Notes: generated from the letters alone by a model not told the origin. DNA of 54,630 nt from Candidatus Gastranaerophilales bacterium (GCA_944325105.1 CALUYW010000016.1:1-54630); one strand, 5' to 3'. Counted from the first letter of the stretch, positions 23,495 to 32,710 are shown. Translations and numbers: made by a program.

Positions 23495-24856
23495 CTAGAA
23501 CATTAGTCTGAAGAGTAAAAATCTCTTGTTCAGTTTTTCCGAGAATTTTCTTAGGTTTCTTGATGTCACAACAGCGTCTGATATAATGCAGTCCATATTT
23601 GCTTTCTGATTTGCATCAAGGTTATTAAGGCCGTTTAGGGTTTTATTAATATTTGATGAAATTTTATTTATGTTAGATACGGTTCCTGATATATCTTTTT
23701 TGAGCTTGTCATCTTTTGTAAATTCATTCATGTAAGAAGATATATCAGCTAAGTTTCTTGAAATTTCATTTAAGTTAGTGACTATTTCTTTTGTTTTCTT
23801 ATCTTCAAGAAGTGTATTCATATTATTTGAGAGCTTTCCTACGGATTTTGTCGTTGAAACAATTGAGTCTTTAAGCTCTTCATCTGTTGCGATTTCATTA
23901 ATACTGTCAGTTAAGACTATGAGTTTTGAAATAAGTTTATTTGACTGTGTAAGAACCTCTTCAAGTTCGTCTTTTGATGAGTCGATAAGCACTTGAGCCT
24001 TTTCAAGCGTGGTTGAAGCATTCATTGTAAGTTCGTTTATGTTTTTAATGCTTTCTCTTAAATCACCCACTAACTCGTCGGATAAGATTTCTGATATTCT
24101 TTCATTTGTTTCGTTAAGTGATTTTGAGGCTTTGTAGTTAATTTCCATAAAATCGCTTATTCTCATAGGCTCAATTACGGTGTACTTTAAGTTCTCGTCC
24201 GGAGCGTAGAGTTTTTCCCCGTTTCGTTCGTAGAAAATAAGGTCATTGTTGACAATTTTTGCACTTATTTCGCTATTATCAAGTACAAGACCCGGCAGAG
24301 TAATTGTGTATTTAATTTTAAGAGAATTTTTTGTATTTATTTTGCTTTTTAAATCAAATGGAATCTGGCTTGTAGGCATTACAACACATTCTTCAACGTA
24401 GCCTATTTTATGCATTTTATCTGATAATTCCATATAGATATTTTGACCTCTTTTGATAGCGGTCGTATTTTTCATGGTTTCAACAAAAACAGTCTGAATT
24501 TCAGGAGGAGTAATCTCTAAGAACTGCTCGCCTATAAGACCTGACTGTTGTATAGAGATTTTTGATGCCAAGGGGATTTTTACATCTTTTTCCGTGATTA
24601 CAAATCTCAGCTTTATATAGCTGTCTTTGCCATCTATTACAGGGGTAATTTCCTCTACCTGACCTATTCTTAAACCCATCATCTGAACGCCCGAGCCTGC
24701 GCGCATACCGTTAACGTCTTTAAACACTACATCTATTCTTTCACCCGATGAGAGGCTTCTGCCTTTAATCCACAAAACAGTGAAGATTAAAATAAATATG
24801 GCAGTTAGTGTTAATATTCCTACTTTTAGTGATGATGATGTTTTTTTAGGTTCCAT
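23495..24856 (-). CDS. mlaD: MlaD/Mce-type lipid-transport substrate-binding protein
   Basis: A 453-residue protein anchored by one helix (residues about 10-29, VGILTLTAIFILIFTVLWI). A single MCE domain follows (residues about 38-115; VDVVFKDVNGMRAGSGVQMMGLRIG-type strands). The rest is a long mostly helical region with coiled-coil heptads (LEKAQVLIDSSKDELEEVL; repeated NxxLxDI units), much longer than E. coli MlaD (about 180 aa) and more like cyanobacterial/TGD2 forms. Mce proteins carry phospholipid across the periplasm. It lies with its ATPase and permease upstream. Confidence 0.88.
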   Translation of the reverse strand: MEPKKTSSSLKVGILTLTAIFILIFTVLWIKGRSLSSGERIDVVFKDVNGMRAGSGVQMMGLRIGQVEEITPVIDGKDSYIKLRFVITEKDVKIPLASKISIQQSGLIGEQFLEITPPEIQTVFVETMKNTTAIKRGQNIYMELSDKMHKIGYVEECVVMPTSQIPFDLKSKINTKNSLKIKYTITLPGLVLDNSEISAKIVNNDLIFYERNGEKLYAPDENLKYTVIEPMRISDFMEINYKASKSLNETNERISEILSDELVGDLRESIKNINELTMNASTTLEKAQVLIDSSKDELEEVLTQSNKLISKLIVLTDSINEIATDEELKDSIVSTTKSVGKLSNNMNTLLEDKKTKEIVTNLNEISRNLADISSYMNEFTKDDKLKKDISGTVSNINKISSNINKTLNGLNNLDANQKANMDCIISDAVVTSRNLRKFSEKLNKRFLLFRLMF

Positions 24857-24896
24857 AATACTTTCCGATTTATTTTATTATTATACATAAAAAATG

Positions 24897-25622
24897 CTAA
24901 AGTGACTTAATTTGCATAGGCCCTTTTATTGATGCCGTTACAAACTGATGAGTGTATGGGTTTTTGCCCTCTAAAAGCTCTTGTGTAGAACCTTTGTAGA
25001 CAATTTCACCCTCATATAGCATAATTGCCTTATCGGTTGCACGTTTTATTGTTGATAATTGGTGTGTTACAACAAGGCAGCTTGCGTTTAGTTCTTTTTT
25101 TAGCTCCACTATGTAATTTTCAATCAAAGTTGATGATACAGGGTCAAGACCTGCGGTCGGTTCATCGTAGAGGATGATTTTAGGGTTGGTAACTATAGCA
25201 CGCGCGAAGCCTACACGTTTTTGCATACCGCCTGAGAGCTCTGATGGGTATTTATCCTCAATTCCTTGCAGACCAACTATTTTTAATTTTTGCGCTACAA
25301 TTTGTTTGAGCTCTTCTTTTGAGTATTTTCCTCTGAATTCTTTTCTTTCAACAAGCGGAAAGGCTATATTTTCGTACACCGTAAGAAAGTCAAAAAGTGC
25401 ACTGTATTGAAAAGTCATTGCAATATCAGCGTCGGGGGGGGTTATGATTTCTCCGGAGTTGGGGTATAACAGTCCGCAGATTATTTTTAAAAGAGTGCTT
25501 TTGCCGCTTCCTGAAAACCCTACAACGCCAAGTGTTTCTCCGTCTTCGACTTTAAAGCTTATGTTGTTTAAAACCTTTTTGTTATTAAATTCTTTTGTAA
25601 GATTTTTTACTTCTATACCCAT
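24897..25622 (-). CDS. mlaF: ABC transporter ATPase (MlaF type)
   Basis: A 241-residue ATPase with Walker A GFSGSGKST (residues 35-43), a Q-loop (MTFQYSALFDFLTVYENIAF), signature LSGGMQKR and Walker B with KIILYDEPTAGLDP. FDFLTVYENIAFPL is characteristic of Mla-type lipid transporters. It powers the MlaE permease. It is 8 nt after mlaE and 40 nt before the MlaD gene. Confidence 0.95.
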   Translation of the reverse strand: MGIEVKNLTKEFNNKKVLNNISFKVEDGETLGVVGFSGSGKSTLLKIICGLLYPNSGEIITPPDADIAMTFQYSALFDFLTVYENIAFPLVERKEFRGKYSKEELKQIVAQKLKIVGLQGIEDKYPSELSGGMQKRVGFARAIVTNPKIILYDEPTAGLDPVSSTLIENYIVELKKELNASCLVVTHQLSTIKRATDKAIMLYEGEIVYKGSTQELLEGKNPYTHQFVTASIKGPMQIKSL

Positions 25623-25630
25623 TTTCTACC

Positions 25631-26428
25631 CTATAGATAAAATACTGATGCAAAAATGTAGTCCCATATTGCAATGGCAACAAACGACCACACAACGGCG
25701 CGCGTTGTTGATATGCCTACTTCAAGTGCTCCTCCGCGGGTTGAATATCCGCATGAGCAGCTTATAAGTGCTATTGTACCTCCAAAAAAGGAAGATTTTA
25801 ACAGTGCTACAAAAATATCTTTGACAAAAAGCCCGTGCCACATAGAGTTTATAAAATTAAGATAGGTTATCTCAGCTGTTATGTTTGAGATAACAGCAGC
25901 ACACACCAGGCCGCAAAATGTTGATACAACAACTACAAAAGGCATCATAATGACGCCCGATAAAAACCTTGGAACAATTAAATATTCAACAGGGTCAACT
26001 TTAAGTACTTTCATAGCGCTAATTTGCTCTGTTACTGCCATAGAGGCAATTTCTGAGGCGTAGGATGAGCCTATCATAGAGATTATTGCAAATCCTGACA
26101 TAATTGCAGACAATTCGCGCACCATAACAAGAGCGCTAAGCGAGCCTACGTAGTTACCTGCCCCTTGTTTTGCAAGCTCGGGGGCTATCTGCATAGCGAT
26201 AATGATTGAAGTCATTGCAACAATTGTAAGAGTTATGGGTAGAGAATCCACAGAAAAGCGTGAGCACTGCTCAATAAGAGTTTTTCTGTCTATTCTTAAT
26301 GTGCTCATGGCTTTTATTGTGCGAACAAAGTCCTTGCCTATGTTGCCAAGGGTGATTAAAAATTCCTTTATTTCTGACCAGAATAGATTTATACCCTGAT
26401 AGAACAGTGTTTTTTTAACATTAATCAT
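25631..26428 (-). CDS. mlaE: ABC transporter permease (MlaE type)
   Basis: A 265-residue membrane protein with the MlaE/TGD1 pattern: an amphipathic N-terminal helix (FWSEIKEFLITLGNIG), GAGNYVGSLSALVMVRELSAIMSG and RFLSGVIMMPFVVVV, plus five or so spans. I start at ATG 26428; a GTG one codon earlier (26431) is also possible, and AGAGGTG lies very near both. It forms the inner-membrane channel of a lipid-transport complex with MlaF and MlaD. Confidence 0.95.
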   Translation of the reverse strand: MINVKKTLFYQGINLFWSEIKEFLITLGNIGKDFVRTIKAMSTLRIDRKTLIEQCSRFSVDSLPITLTIVAMTSIIIAMQIAPELAKQGAGNYVGSLSALVMVRELSAIMSGFAIISMIGSSYASEIASMAVTEQISAMKVLKVDPVEYLIVPRFLSGVIMMPFVVVVSTFCGLVCAAVISNITAEITYLNFINSMWHGLFVKDIFVALLKSSFFGGTIALISCSCGYSTRGGALEVGISTTRAVVWSFVAIAIWDYIFASVFYL

Positions 26429-26437
26429 CACCTCTAT

Positions 26438-26464
26438 ATTATATTATCAACATAATATTTGCAA
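26438..26464 (-). promoter_or_regulatory. Putative promoter of mlaE-mlaF-mlaD-lpxK-metF
   Basis: On the minus strand TTGCAA (26464-26459) and TATAAT (26443-26438) are 15 bp apart, slightly short. They lie between the terminator at 26476-26510 and the mlaE start. Confidence 0.4.
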
Positions 26465-26475
26465 AATAAGCTGAC

Positions 26476-26510
26476 AAAAAACCCGCTCTATGGTGTAGGG
26501 CGGGTTTTTT
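26476..26510 (-). terminator. Intrinsic terminator of small-protein gene
   Basis: AAAAACCCGC and GCGGGTTTTT form the stem around a loop at about 26486-26499, with T-runs on both strands. It follows the minus-strand gene ending at 26527 and insulates the mla promoter. Confidence 0.85.
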
Positions 26511-26526
26511 ATATTGTTTTGTTTAA

Positions 26527-26862
26527 TTATAAAACATCGTTTGGCAATTCAGTAGCTTCGGGAGCTTTTTTTGCAAATTTTTCTGCAATGGTTTCGCGTA
26601 TGCTGGCAATATGTTTATTAATTACGCCAAGAGCATCTTTAAAACCTGTTCTGACATACGTCAAAGCATTTTTTGCTTTGTTTGCTTCAGGGGGTCCAAC
26701 AAAAACTTTTTTACCGTGCAAACCTGCTGCAACTGTTGTAGCTACTGCTGCTGCCGCAACAACTCCGGCCGCAACTGCGCCTTTGTTAATTTTTTTACCT
26801 TCGCCTTCTGCACCGCGGAATGCTTGCGCATTGGAGAAAGAATTTACACTGTTAACTTGCAT
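26527..26862 (-). CDS. Small Ala-rich membrane protein with F-x-G N-terminus (paralogue A)
   Basis: I start at ATG 26862 (MQVNSVNSFSNAQAFRG), 7 nt after AAGGGA; a longer frame to 26904 lacks a site. The 111 residues show a polar Asn/Ser N-terminus with AFRG (14-17), then a Gly/Ala/Val helix (about 28-49, likely a single membrane span). HGKKVFVG follows, then a helical tail with VRTGFKDALGVINK and IRETIAEKFAKKA. The order matches the neighbour at 27596 (F-x-G, span, TGF helix). Function unknown. A terminator lies at 26476-26510. Confidence 0.72.
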   Translation of the reverse strand: MQVNSVNSFSNAQAFRGAEGEGKKINKGAVAAGVVAAAAVATTVAAGLHGKKVFVGPPEANKAKNALTYVRTGFKDALGVINKHIASIRETIAEKFAKKAPEATELPNDVL

Positions 26863-27007
26863 ATATGTTCCCTTTCCAAATATTATCAACTTGCCTTCTG
26901 TCACTATAAATCATATGATTTTTTAAAATTGCTACCATGTTGCAAACATGAATATTTTTTGTTACATAAGTTTACAATGAACAACCTAACTTGTGAGTAT
27001 TATAGCA

Positions 27008-27046
27008 TAAAAAAACTCTCAGATGAAGTATCTGAGAGTTTTTTAT
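27008..27046 (-). terminator. Intrinsic terminator after paralogue B
   Basis: AACTCTCAGAT (27014-27024) and ATCTGAGAGTT (27030-27040) form a perfect 11-bp stem with a 5-nt loop and T/A runs on both sides. It follows the minus-strand gene ending at 27060. Confidence 0.88.
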
Positions 27047-27059
27047 TTTTATTCGATAT

Positions 27060-27596
27060 TTATTTATTTAGCAGATAATCATAGTTTGTTCTATAGGTTG
27101 GACTTGTTACTTCTTCCCATATCTTGTCCCCCATTTCGGTGATTGTATTCTTGTAATTTTCAAGTGCATTTTCGTATGCTTGATTGGAAAATGGCGCTTT
27201 GCTTGTTTCTATTACTTCTTTTGCTGCTTTGCCTATATCATCTGCAGTTGTGATGTCTGTTTTCCTGCCAAAAAGCCCTTTGACTTTGTTTAGCAGCGTT
27301 GTACCAATTTCACTGAAACCTGTTTTTAAGTTTTTAAATATTGATGAATCGGCACCATTTATGCTTTTGCCTTTTTTAATTGCGTAAATTGTACCGCCAA
27401 CTGCTGCTATTGCTCCGCCGATTGCTAAAAGCGGATTTATGCCGCTATCTTTTTCTTGAGTTTCTTCTGCGCCATACATTGCAGATGTGTTGTACCCCTG
27501 AAAAGTTGTTGCATTGGTATTTGTATAAGTATTATTAAGCGCATATGGATTAGAATATGCGTAAGCGTTGTAACCCGTAATACCATTCATTGACAT
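27060..27596 (-). CDS. Small membrane protein with F-x-G N-terminus (paralogue B)
   Basis: I start at ATG 27596 (MSMNGITGYNAYAYSNPYAL), 6 nt after GGAAGG. The 178 residues begin with an Asn/Tyr/Thr-rich stretch containing TTFQG (30-34). A Gly/Ala/Ile helix follows (about 54-73, LLAIGGAIAAVGGTIYAI), then KKGKS. The helix LKTGFSEIGTTLLNK parallels VRTGFKDALGVINK of the protein at 26862. The C-terminal 75 residues are helical and hydrophilic. Function unknown. It looks paralogous to its neighbour, but the two have separate terminators. Confidence 0.72.
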   Translation of the reverse strand: MSMNGITGYNAYAYSNPYALNNTYTNTNATTFQGYNTSAMYGAEETQEKDSGINPLLAIGGAIAAVGGTIYAIKKGKSINGADSSIFKNLKTGFSEIGTTLLNKVKGLFGRKTDITTADDIGKAAKEVIETSKAPFSNQAYENALENYKNTITEMGDKIWEEVTSPTYRTNYDYLLNK

Positions 27597-27637
27597 AATA
27601 AACCTTCCTTCTGTAAACCTAAACCTTCTATGTTTAT

Positions 27638-27677
27638 ATAAAAAAAATCCCGCCACATAAATTGACAGGATTTTTAT
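27638..27677 (-). terminator. Terminator of the ribE-to-serA operon
   Basis: On the minus strand AATCCTGTC (27672-27664) pairs with GGCGGGATT (27654-27646), including two G-T pairs, followed by a run of eight or more T (27647-27638). It lies 20-60 nt after the serA stop. Confidence 0.78.
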
Positions 27678-27696
27678 TTTTGTAAAGATATGTTAA

Positions 27697-29307
27697 CTAT
27701 ACGTTTAATTTAATGTAGCAAGACTCATCTATGCCGTTAATTTTAGCGATTTTATCAAGAGTATTTTGTTCAACCGTATCATCAGTATTTATAATCATTA
27801 TACTCTTCTCATCGCCCCTCATTTGACCCTTGGTATAAGATTTTTGAGCTACTTGCATGCGAGAGATGTTAACGCCGTCATCACCTAAAACCGTTGCAAC
27901 GGCTGCTATCATACCTGGTTTGTTTTCATGCGGCACAAGGAGCATATGTTTTTCAGGCTTAATTGAAGTATTGTAGTCGTTAATTTTTACTATTCTTTTG
28001 ATATGTTTTGCAATCAGTGCACCCGAAACGCTTGTGCTGCCGCTTTCGGTGTTTAGTGTAACTGAAATTGAACCAATGTAGTCTGTTGATTGTTGAGATT
28101 TTTTGGTTGAAATTTCAATACCTCTCTTTTTAGCCAAAAGCGGTGCGTTTACGTAGTTTACACCAACCAAGTTGTTTGATAATACACCTTTTAAAATTGC
28201 CGTTTCAAGAGGTGAAGTATCAAGCTCCGCTAAGGTTCCTTTAACCTCAATTTCAATAGATTTTAAATTGCCTTTTGAAATTTGTGAGGCCATTTGAGCA
28301 ATATTTTCCGAAATTGACATATAGTCTTTAACAGGTTCAAGTTTTTGAGGTTTAAGAGACGGGATATTTACCGCACTTGTAGCATCTCCGCCTGTTAAGA
28401 CTGATACAACCTGATTTGCGACATCAAGTGCTACATTAATTTGCGCTTCATCCGTACTTGCGCCAAGGTGCGGTGTCAAAATTACATTTTTACCAAAGCC
28501 TAAAAGTACATTATTTTGTATATTTTTTTCATCTTCATAAACATCAAGAGCGCATGATGCTACCTGACCTGATTCAAGTGCCTCTTTAAGGGCTGCTTCA
28601 TCAATAATACCGCCTCTTGCGCAGTTTACTATTCTTACACCTTTTTTCATTCTGTTTATTGTGTTTTTGTTAATCAAAGATGTTGTTTCTTTGGTTTTTG
28701 GTGTGTGAATAGTTATAAAATCGCACTGTCCCCAAAAATCATCCAAGTGCTCAACGTATTTTGCACCCATATTCTCAACCGCTTCACGAGATGTATAAGG
28801 GTCAAATACAACAATTTTCATACCCAAAGCCAGTGCAACTTGAGCCACATGGTGACCGATTTTACCAAGCCCGATGACACCTAGTGTTTTGCCAAAAACT
28901 TCAACACCGGTAAACTTTGAGCGCTCCCATTTACCTTCTTTTACTGATTTAACAGCCTCAGGGATGTTGCGAGCCATTGCAAGCATCATAGCTACTGTGT
29001 GCTCTGCCGCTGCGTTTGTATTACCGTCAGGAGAATTTACAACGATAATACCGTTAGATGTTGCGGCATCAAGGTCAATGTTATCTACACCAACGCCTGC
29101 TCTGCCTATAATTTTTAAGTTTTTGCCCGCTTCAATAATTTTTGCGGTGACTTTTGTTTGGCTCCTAACCAAAAGTGCGTCATATTCGCCGATTATTTTG
29201 CATAATTCATCTTCTTCCATGGTGGGAAGATTATCGACATGAGCTGCTTTTTCAACTATTTTAACCGCAGCTTCGTTAATTTTATCCGTAATTAAAACTT
29301 TTGCCAT
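27697..29307 (-). CDS. serA: D-3-phosphoglycerate dehydrogenase
   Basis: A 536-residue long-form PGDH. The substrate-binding and Rossmann domains have GVIGLGKIGHHVAQ (about 143-156), catalytic Arg in VNCARGGIIDEAAL-type context and the His in TPHLGAST. The ASB domain (about 320-450) and a C-terminal ACT domain (MLLVPHENKPGMIAAVATVL) follow, so serine feedback is likely. It oxidises 3-phosphoglycerate to 3-phosphohydroxypyruvate, the first step of serine synthesis. The gene starts 11 nt after the class V transaminase. Confidence 0.97.
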   Translation of the reverse strand: MAKVLITDKINEAAVKIVEKAAHVDNLPTMEEDELCKIIGEYDALLVRSQTKVTAKIIEAGKNLKIIGRAGVGVDNIDLDAATSNGIIVVNSPDGNTNAAAEHTVAMMLAMARNIPEAVKSVKEGKWERSKFTGVEVFGKTLGVIGLGKIGHHVAQVALALGMKIVVFDPYTSREAVENMGAKYVEHLDDFWGQCDFITIHTPKTKETTSLINKNTINRMKKGVRIVNCARGGIIDEAALKEALESGQVASCALDVYEDEKNIQNNVLLGFGKNVILTPHLGASTDEAQINVALDVANQVVSVLTGGDATSAVNIPSLKPQKLEPVKDYMSISENIAQMASQISKGNLKSIEIEVKGTLAELDTSPLETAILKGVLSNNLVGVNYVNAPLLAKKRGIEISTKKSQQSTDYIGSISVTLNTESGSTSVSGALIAKHIKRIVKINDYNTSIKPEKHMLLVPHENKPGMIAAVATVLGDDGVNISRMQVAQKSYTKGQMRGDEKSIMIINTDDTVEQNTLDKIAKINGIDESCYIKLNV

Positions 29308-29318
29308 ATTATTTTTCC

Positions 29319-30419
29319 TTACTTTTTAAGTTTATCAATGGTAGCTTTTAAGCTTGCAAGAGCGGTTAAAACATCGCGCTCCGTTACAAAGCCTAATGTA
29401 CCCATTCTGAAGATTTTGTCTTTAAGGTCGTTTTGACCGTTTGCTACAACTATGTTGTAATCTTCTTTAAGTGTTTTTCTTATGTCAGGTACGCTAATGC
29501 CTTCAGGAGGAAGAACTGATGTAATTGCCCAGCTTGCAATTGATTCATCTTCAACAAAAAGTTTAAGACCCATGTCTTTTAAGCCTTTTCTTAAAAGTTG
29601 AGCATTGTGTTTATGACGGGCAAAGATATTATCAAGACCCTCTTCTTTCATCATTTCAAGAGCACAATCAAGCGCTACAAAAAGATTAACAGCAGGAGTC
29701 CAAGGAGTTGTGTCTTTGTCTAAATTCTTTTTGTAATCGTCCCAGTTAAAGTAGAAGCTCGGGTATTTGCATTGTTTGTGAAGTTCCCATGCTCTGTCGT
29801 TTGCAACAAGGAATGCAAGACCCGGGGGAATCATAAAGCCTTTTTGAGAACCTGAAATAAGAACATCTATGCCCCATTCATCCATTTTGCAATCTAGCGC
29901 GCCGATTGATGTAATGCCGTCTACAACCGATATTGCACCATGTTCGCGGATAATTTTTGCAAGTTCTTTTACAGGATTTGTTACACCTGTAGATGTTTCA
30001 TTGTGAGTCAGTGTTACCACTTTGATTTCTTTATTTACATCGGCGTCAAGAACTTTTTTAAGTTCATTCGGGTCAATTGCTTTGCCGTATGGAACTTCAA
30101 GTTTTTCAACAATTGCACCTCGCATAGCGGCAATTTTTGCCCAGCGTGCACCAAAGTTACCAATAACAAGAGATAAAACCTTGTCGCCGGCGTTTACAAG
30201 GTTGGACATAGCAGATTCCATTGCCCCTGTGCCTGATGAAGTGTAGATTTGAACGTCATGCTTTGTTTGAAATACCCATTTAAGGTTTTCTTCCACTCTT
30301 CTTACAACCTTAGAAAACTCTGAACTTCTGTGTCCGATAGGGTGTTTTGCCATAGCTAAAAGCACGCTCTCAGGAACCGGCGTAGGCCCCGGAATCATTA
30401 AAAAATCTTTGTCTTTCAT
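29319..30419 (-). CDS. Class V aminotransferase (AGXT/phosphoserine transaminase-like)
   Basis: A 366-residue PLP enzyme. It starts with the class V signature FLMIPGPTPVPESV. YTSSGTGAMESAM binds the cofactor phosphate, Asp167 is in VVDGITS, and the Schiff-base lysine is Lys193 in SGSQKGFM. The group includes alanine-glyoxylate and serine-pyruvate aminotransferases. Its place directly before serA argues for transamination of 3-phosphohydroxypyruvate to phosphoserine, filling the SerC role. This is inference from context. AAAGGAAG precedes the ATG. Confidence 0.9.
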   Translation of the reverse strand: MKDKDFLMIPGPTPVPESVLLAMAKHPIGHRSSEFSKVVRRVEENLKWVFQTKHDVQIYTSSGTGAMESAMSNLVNAGDKVLSLVIGNFGARWAKIAAMRGAIVEKLEVPYGKAIDPNELKKVLDADVNKEIKVVTLTHNETSTGVTNPVKELAKIIREHGAISVVDGITSIGALDCKMDEWGIDVLISGSQKGFMIPPGLAFLVANDRAWELHKQCKYPSFYFNWDDYKKNLDKDTTPWTPAVNLFVALDCALEMMKEEGLDNIFARHKHNAQLLRKGLKDMGLKLFVEDESIASWAITSVLPPEGISVPDIRKTLKEDYNIVVANGQNDLKDKIFRMGTLGFVTERDVLTALASLKATIDKLKK

Positions 30420-30430
30420 CTTCTCTTCCT

Positions 30431-31426
30431 TTATAAATCTATACTACTATCAATACTTTTTGGTAAATAAGCCTGAGGGTAGCTGTACGATCGAACAAAG
30501 CCCGCGTCCTCGTACATTTTAACAGCATGAGAGTTGTCAAGGTCAACGCTTGCATTAAGTTCGGTTAGATTTACAAGACCTGACTGGTTCAGTTTAACAA
30601 CATCGCCGACTACCGATTTTAATAGCAGTTTAGACAGCCCCATGCCGCGGTGTTCTTTTAAAATACCCACAAGCGGAATGTTGCCGATACTATCGCCTGT
30701 TACATTTGACAGACAAAAGCCGATAAGCTTGTTTTCATGTAATAAAACTTTTGAAGAATGTGACAAAAATCTGCCATAGACTGATTTTGTTATTTTTTCT
30801 ACTATATCTCTGCAGCCTTCAAGTGAGCCGAATCTGACATCAAAATTAATATCAGACGCTTCGTCAAAACTTCTTAAAATTACCCCCGCAAGCTCATCTG
30901 CGTATATGTCACTATAGGGAACAATTTTATATCCTATCGGGATAGAGTATAAATTAAGCTGCTCGATTTCTTTTATTAATTTTTTGTCGTTTATATCAAA
31001 GACCATAACGCCTAGATCGACAAACTTAAAACCAAATGATGCCGCCCTGTCGCGATAATCCGTCTGCACACCCAGCATTGGATAGCTTACAAGCGCCTGT
31101 TTTCTTCTTTGTGTTGTTTCAAGCATGAAATTTTCCATAAGAGCATCACGCTTGTCATTTATGTTTTCGTTTCCAAGTATATGGATTAAAAATAATTCTA
31201 TAACATCACTTGTTGCGCAAGAATATGCCAAAAATCCGGTTGGAATATCGTCTTCAAGTAAAATAATACAACTTATAAGTTTTTTTGAAAAATATTCAAT
31301 AAATTCGTCATAATTAAGCGGTTCTATTTCAAATTTATAGTCTTGAGCGCATTTTGTTCTAAAGTCATTGTATACGCCTGCAAAAATTTTAAAATATTCT
31401 TCGCTCAAAACTCGAGTTTGATACAT
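30431..31426 (-). CDS. GNAT-family N-acetyltransferase
   Basis: A 331-residue protein. The C-terminal half has a GNAT fold with the acetyl-CoA motif A in IPLVGILKEHRGMGLSKLLLKSVV and the C-terminal strand/helix NASVDLDNSHAVKMYEDAGF. The N-terminal half looks like a second, degenerate GNAT domain (GFLAYSCAT, YRDRAASFGFKFVDLG). The substrate is unknown. AAGGAAAG precedes the ATG. It lies between ribBA and the transaminase in one operon. Confidence 0.85.
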   Translation of the reverse strand: MYQTRVLSEEYFKIFAGVYNDFRTKCAQDYKFEIEPLNYDEFIEYFSKKLISCIILLEDDIPTGFLAYSCATSDVIELFLIHILGNENINDKRDALMENFMLETTQRRKQALVSYPMLGVQTDYRDRAASFGFKFVDLGVMVFDINDKKLIKEIEQLNLYSIPIGYKIVPYSDIYADELAGVILRSFDEASDINFDVRFGSLEGCRDIVEKITKSVYGRFLSHSSKVLLHENKLIGFCLSNVTGDSIGNIPLVGILKEHRGMGLSKLLLKSVVGDVVKLNQSGLVNLTELNASVDLDNSHAVKMYEDAGFVRSYSYPQAYLPKSIDSSIDL

Positions 31427-31442
31427 TCCGAACTTTCCTTAA

Positions 31443-32684
31443 TTAATTTGTAGCAATTATATCACAGTGACATTCTGATATCAAATGGTGCATTTTTTCT
31501 TTCTTTGTCATAATGTAGCGTTCGTTAAATTTATTGATATCGGGGGTTATAGCCACCCTCTCGTTAATTTCTATTCCATAACCTTTAAGAGCAATTATTT
31601 TTGTCGGGTTATTTGTAATGAGATTTATTTTTTTATAGCCCAAATCATATAAAATCTGAGCACCCGTGCCGTAGTTTCTCATATCGCTTTTAAACCCTAG
31701 CGAGATATTGGCCTCTATTGTATCCTGCCCTTTATCTTGAAGAGCATAAGCTTTTAGCTTGTTTACAAGTCCTATGCCGCGACCTTCATGGTCTAAAATA
31801 TAAACAAGTGCGCCTTTGCCGTATTCATTAATCATACTGAGTGATGAGTGCAATTGCTGATTACAGTCGCATTTAAGACTATGGAAAACATCCCCTGTTA
31901 AGCAGCATGAGTGCATTCTAACCAATGGAATTTTATCTGAGCCGTCATCTTTAACAAGGGCAACGTGTTCTTTTTTGGTAAGTTCATCAACATAGCCGTA
32001 AATTTCAAATTCGCCAAAAATAGTCTGCAGCTTTGTTTTTATCTCTCTTTTAACAAATCTTTCTTTTTTAAGACGATATTCAATTAACTGAGCTACGGTT
32101 ATGAATTTTAAATCATGTTTTTTTGCAAATTCTACAAGGTCGTCACGGCGCGCCATTGTGCCGTCTTCTTTCATTATTTCGCACATTACGGCAGATGGTT
32201 CAAGCCCTGCAAGACGGGCAAGGTCAACGCCTGCTTCAGTGTGTCCCGTGCGCTTTAGTACTCCGCCTTTTCTTGCAATAATCGGGAAAATATGCCCCGG
32301 GCGTCTTAAATCTTCGGGTTTTGTGTCGTTTGCAAGAATAACCTCAACTGTTTTTGCTCTATCATAAGCACTTATGCCTGTAGTTACGCCGTATTTCGGG
32401 TCAGCATCTACGCTTTGAGTAAAATTTGTACCTTTAACATCGGTATTATGCTCTACCATAGGGTTTATGCCTGCTTTTTTGGCAATTTTTTCGTTTATTG
32501 CAAGACAAACAAGTCCTCTGCATTCTTTTGCCATAAAGTTAATAACCTCAGGAGTAACAAAAGAGGCAGGAAACAACAGGTCGCCTTCATTTTCCCTGTC
32601 TTCATCATCTGCAACGATAACACCTTTGCCGTTTTTGAAGTCTTCAATGGCCTCTTCTATAGTATTAAAGATTATTTCACTCAT
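31443..32684 (-). CDS. ribBA: Bifunctional DHBP synthase/GTP cyclohydrolase II
   Basis: A 413-residue fusion. The N-terminal DHBP synthase (1-200) has ADDEDRENEGDL, the substrate loop, and GHTEAGVDLARLAGL. The C-terminal GTP cyclohydrolase II (about 205-400) has the zinc cysteines in CCLTGDVFHSLKCDC and the catalytic LDHEGRGIGL. It makes both riboflavin precursors from ribulose 5-phosphate and GTP. It follows ribE by 26 nt. ribD and ribH are not in the window. Confidence 0.98.
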   Translation of the reverse strand: MSEIIFNTIEEAIEDFKNGKGVIVADDEDRENEGDLLFPASFVTPEVINFMAKECRGLVCLAINEKIAKKAGINPMVEHNTDVKGTNFTQSVDADPKYGVTTGISAYDRAKTVEVILANDTKPEDLRRPGHIFPIIARKGGVLKRTGHTEAGVDLARLAGLEPSAVMCEIMKEDGTMARRDDLVEFAKKHDLKFITVAQLIEYRLKKERFVKREIKTKLQTIFGEFEIYGYVDELTKKEHVALVKDDGSDKIPLVRMHSCCLTGDVFHSLKCDCNQQLHSSLSMINEYGKGALVYILDHEGRGIGLVNKLKAYALQDKGQDTIEANISLGFKSDMRNYGTGAQILYDLGYKKINLITNNPTKIIALKGYGIEINERVAITPDINKFNERYIMTKKEKMHHLISECHCDIIATN

Positions 32685-32710
32685 TTTTAAATATCCCCCG
32701 AAAAGAATTT

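Noticed and set aside
26459-27078. Two 155-residue plus-strand frames with Ala-rich or Cys-rich runs
   Set aside because: They are antisense to the minus-strand Ala-rich small protein and cross two terminators. The Ala tract is the complement of the GCN codons of the real gene.
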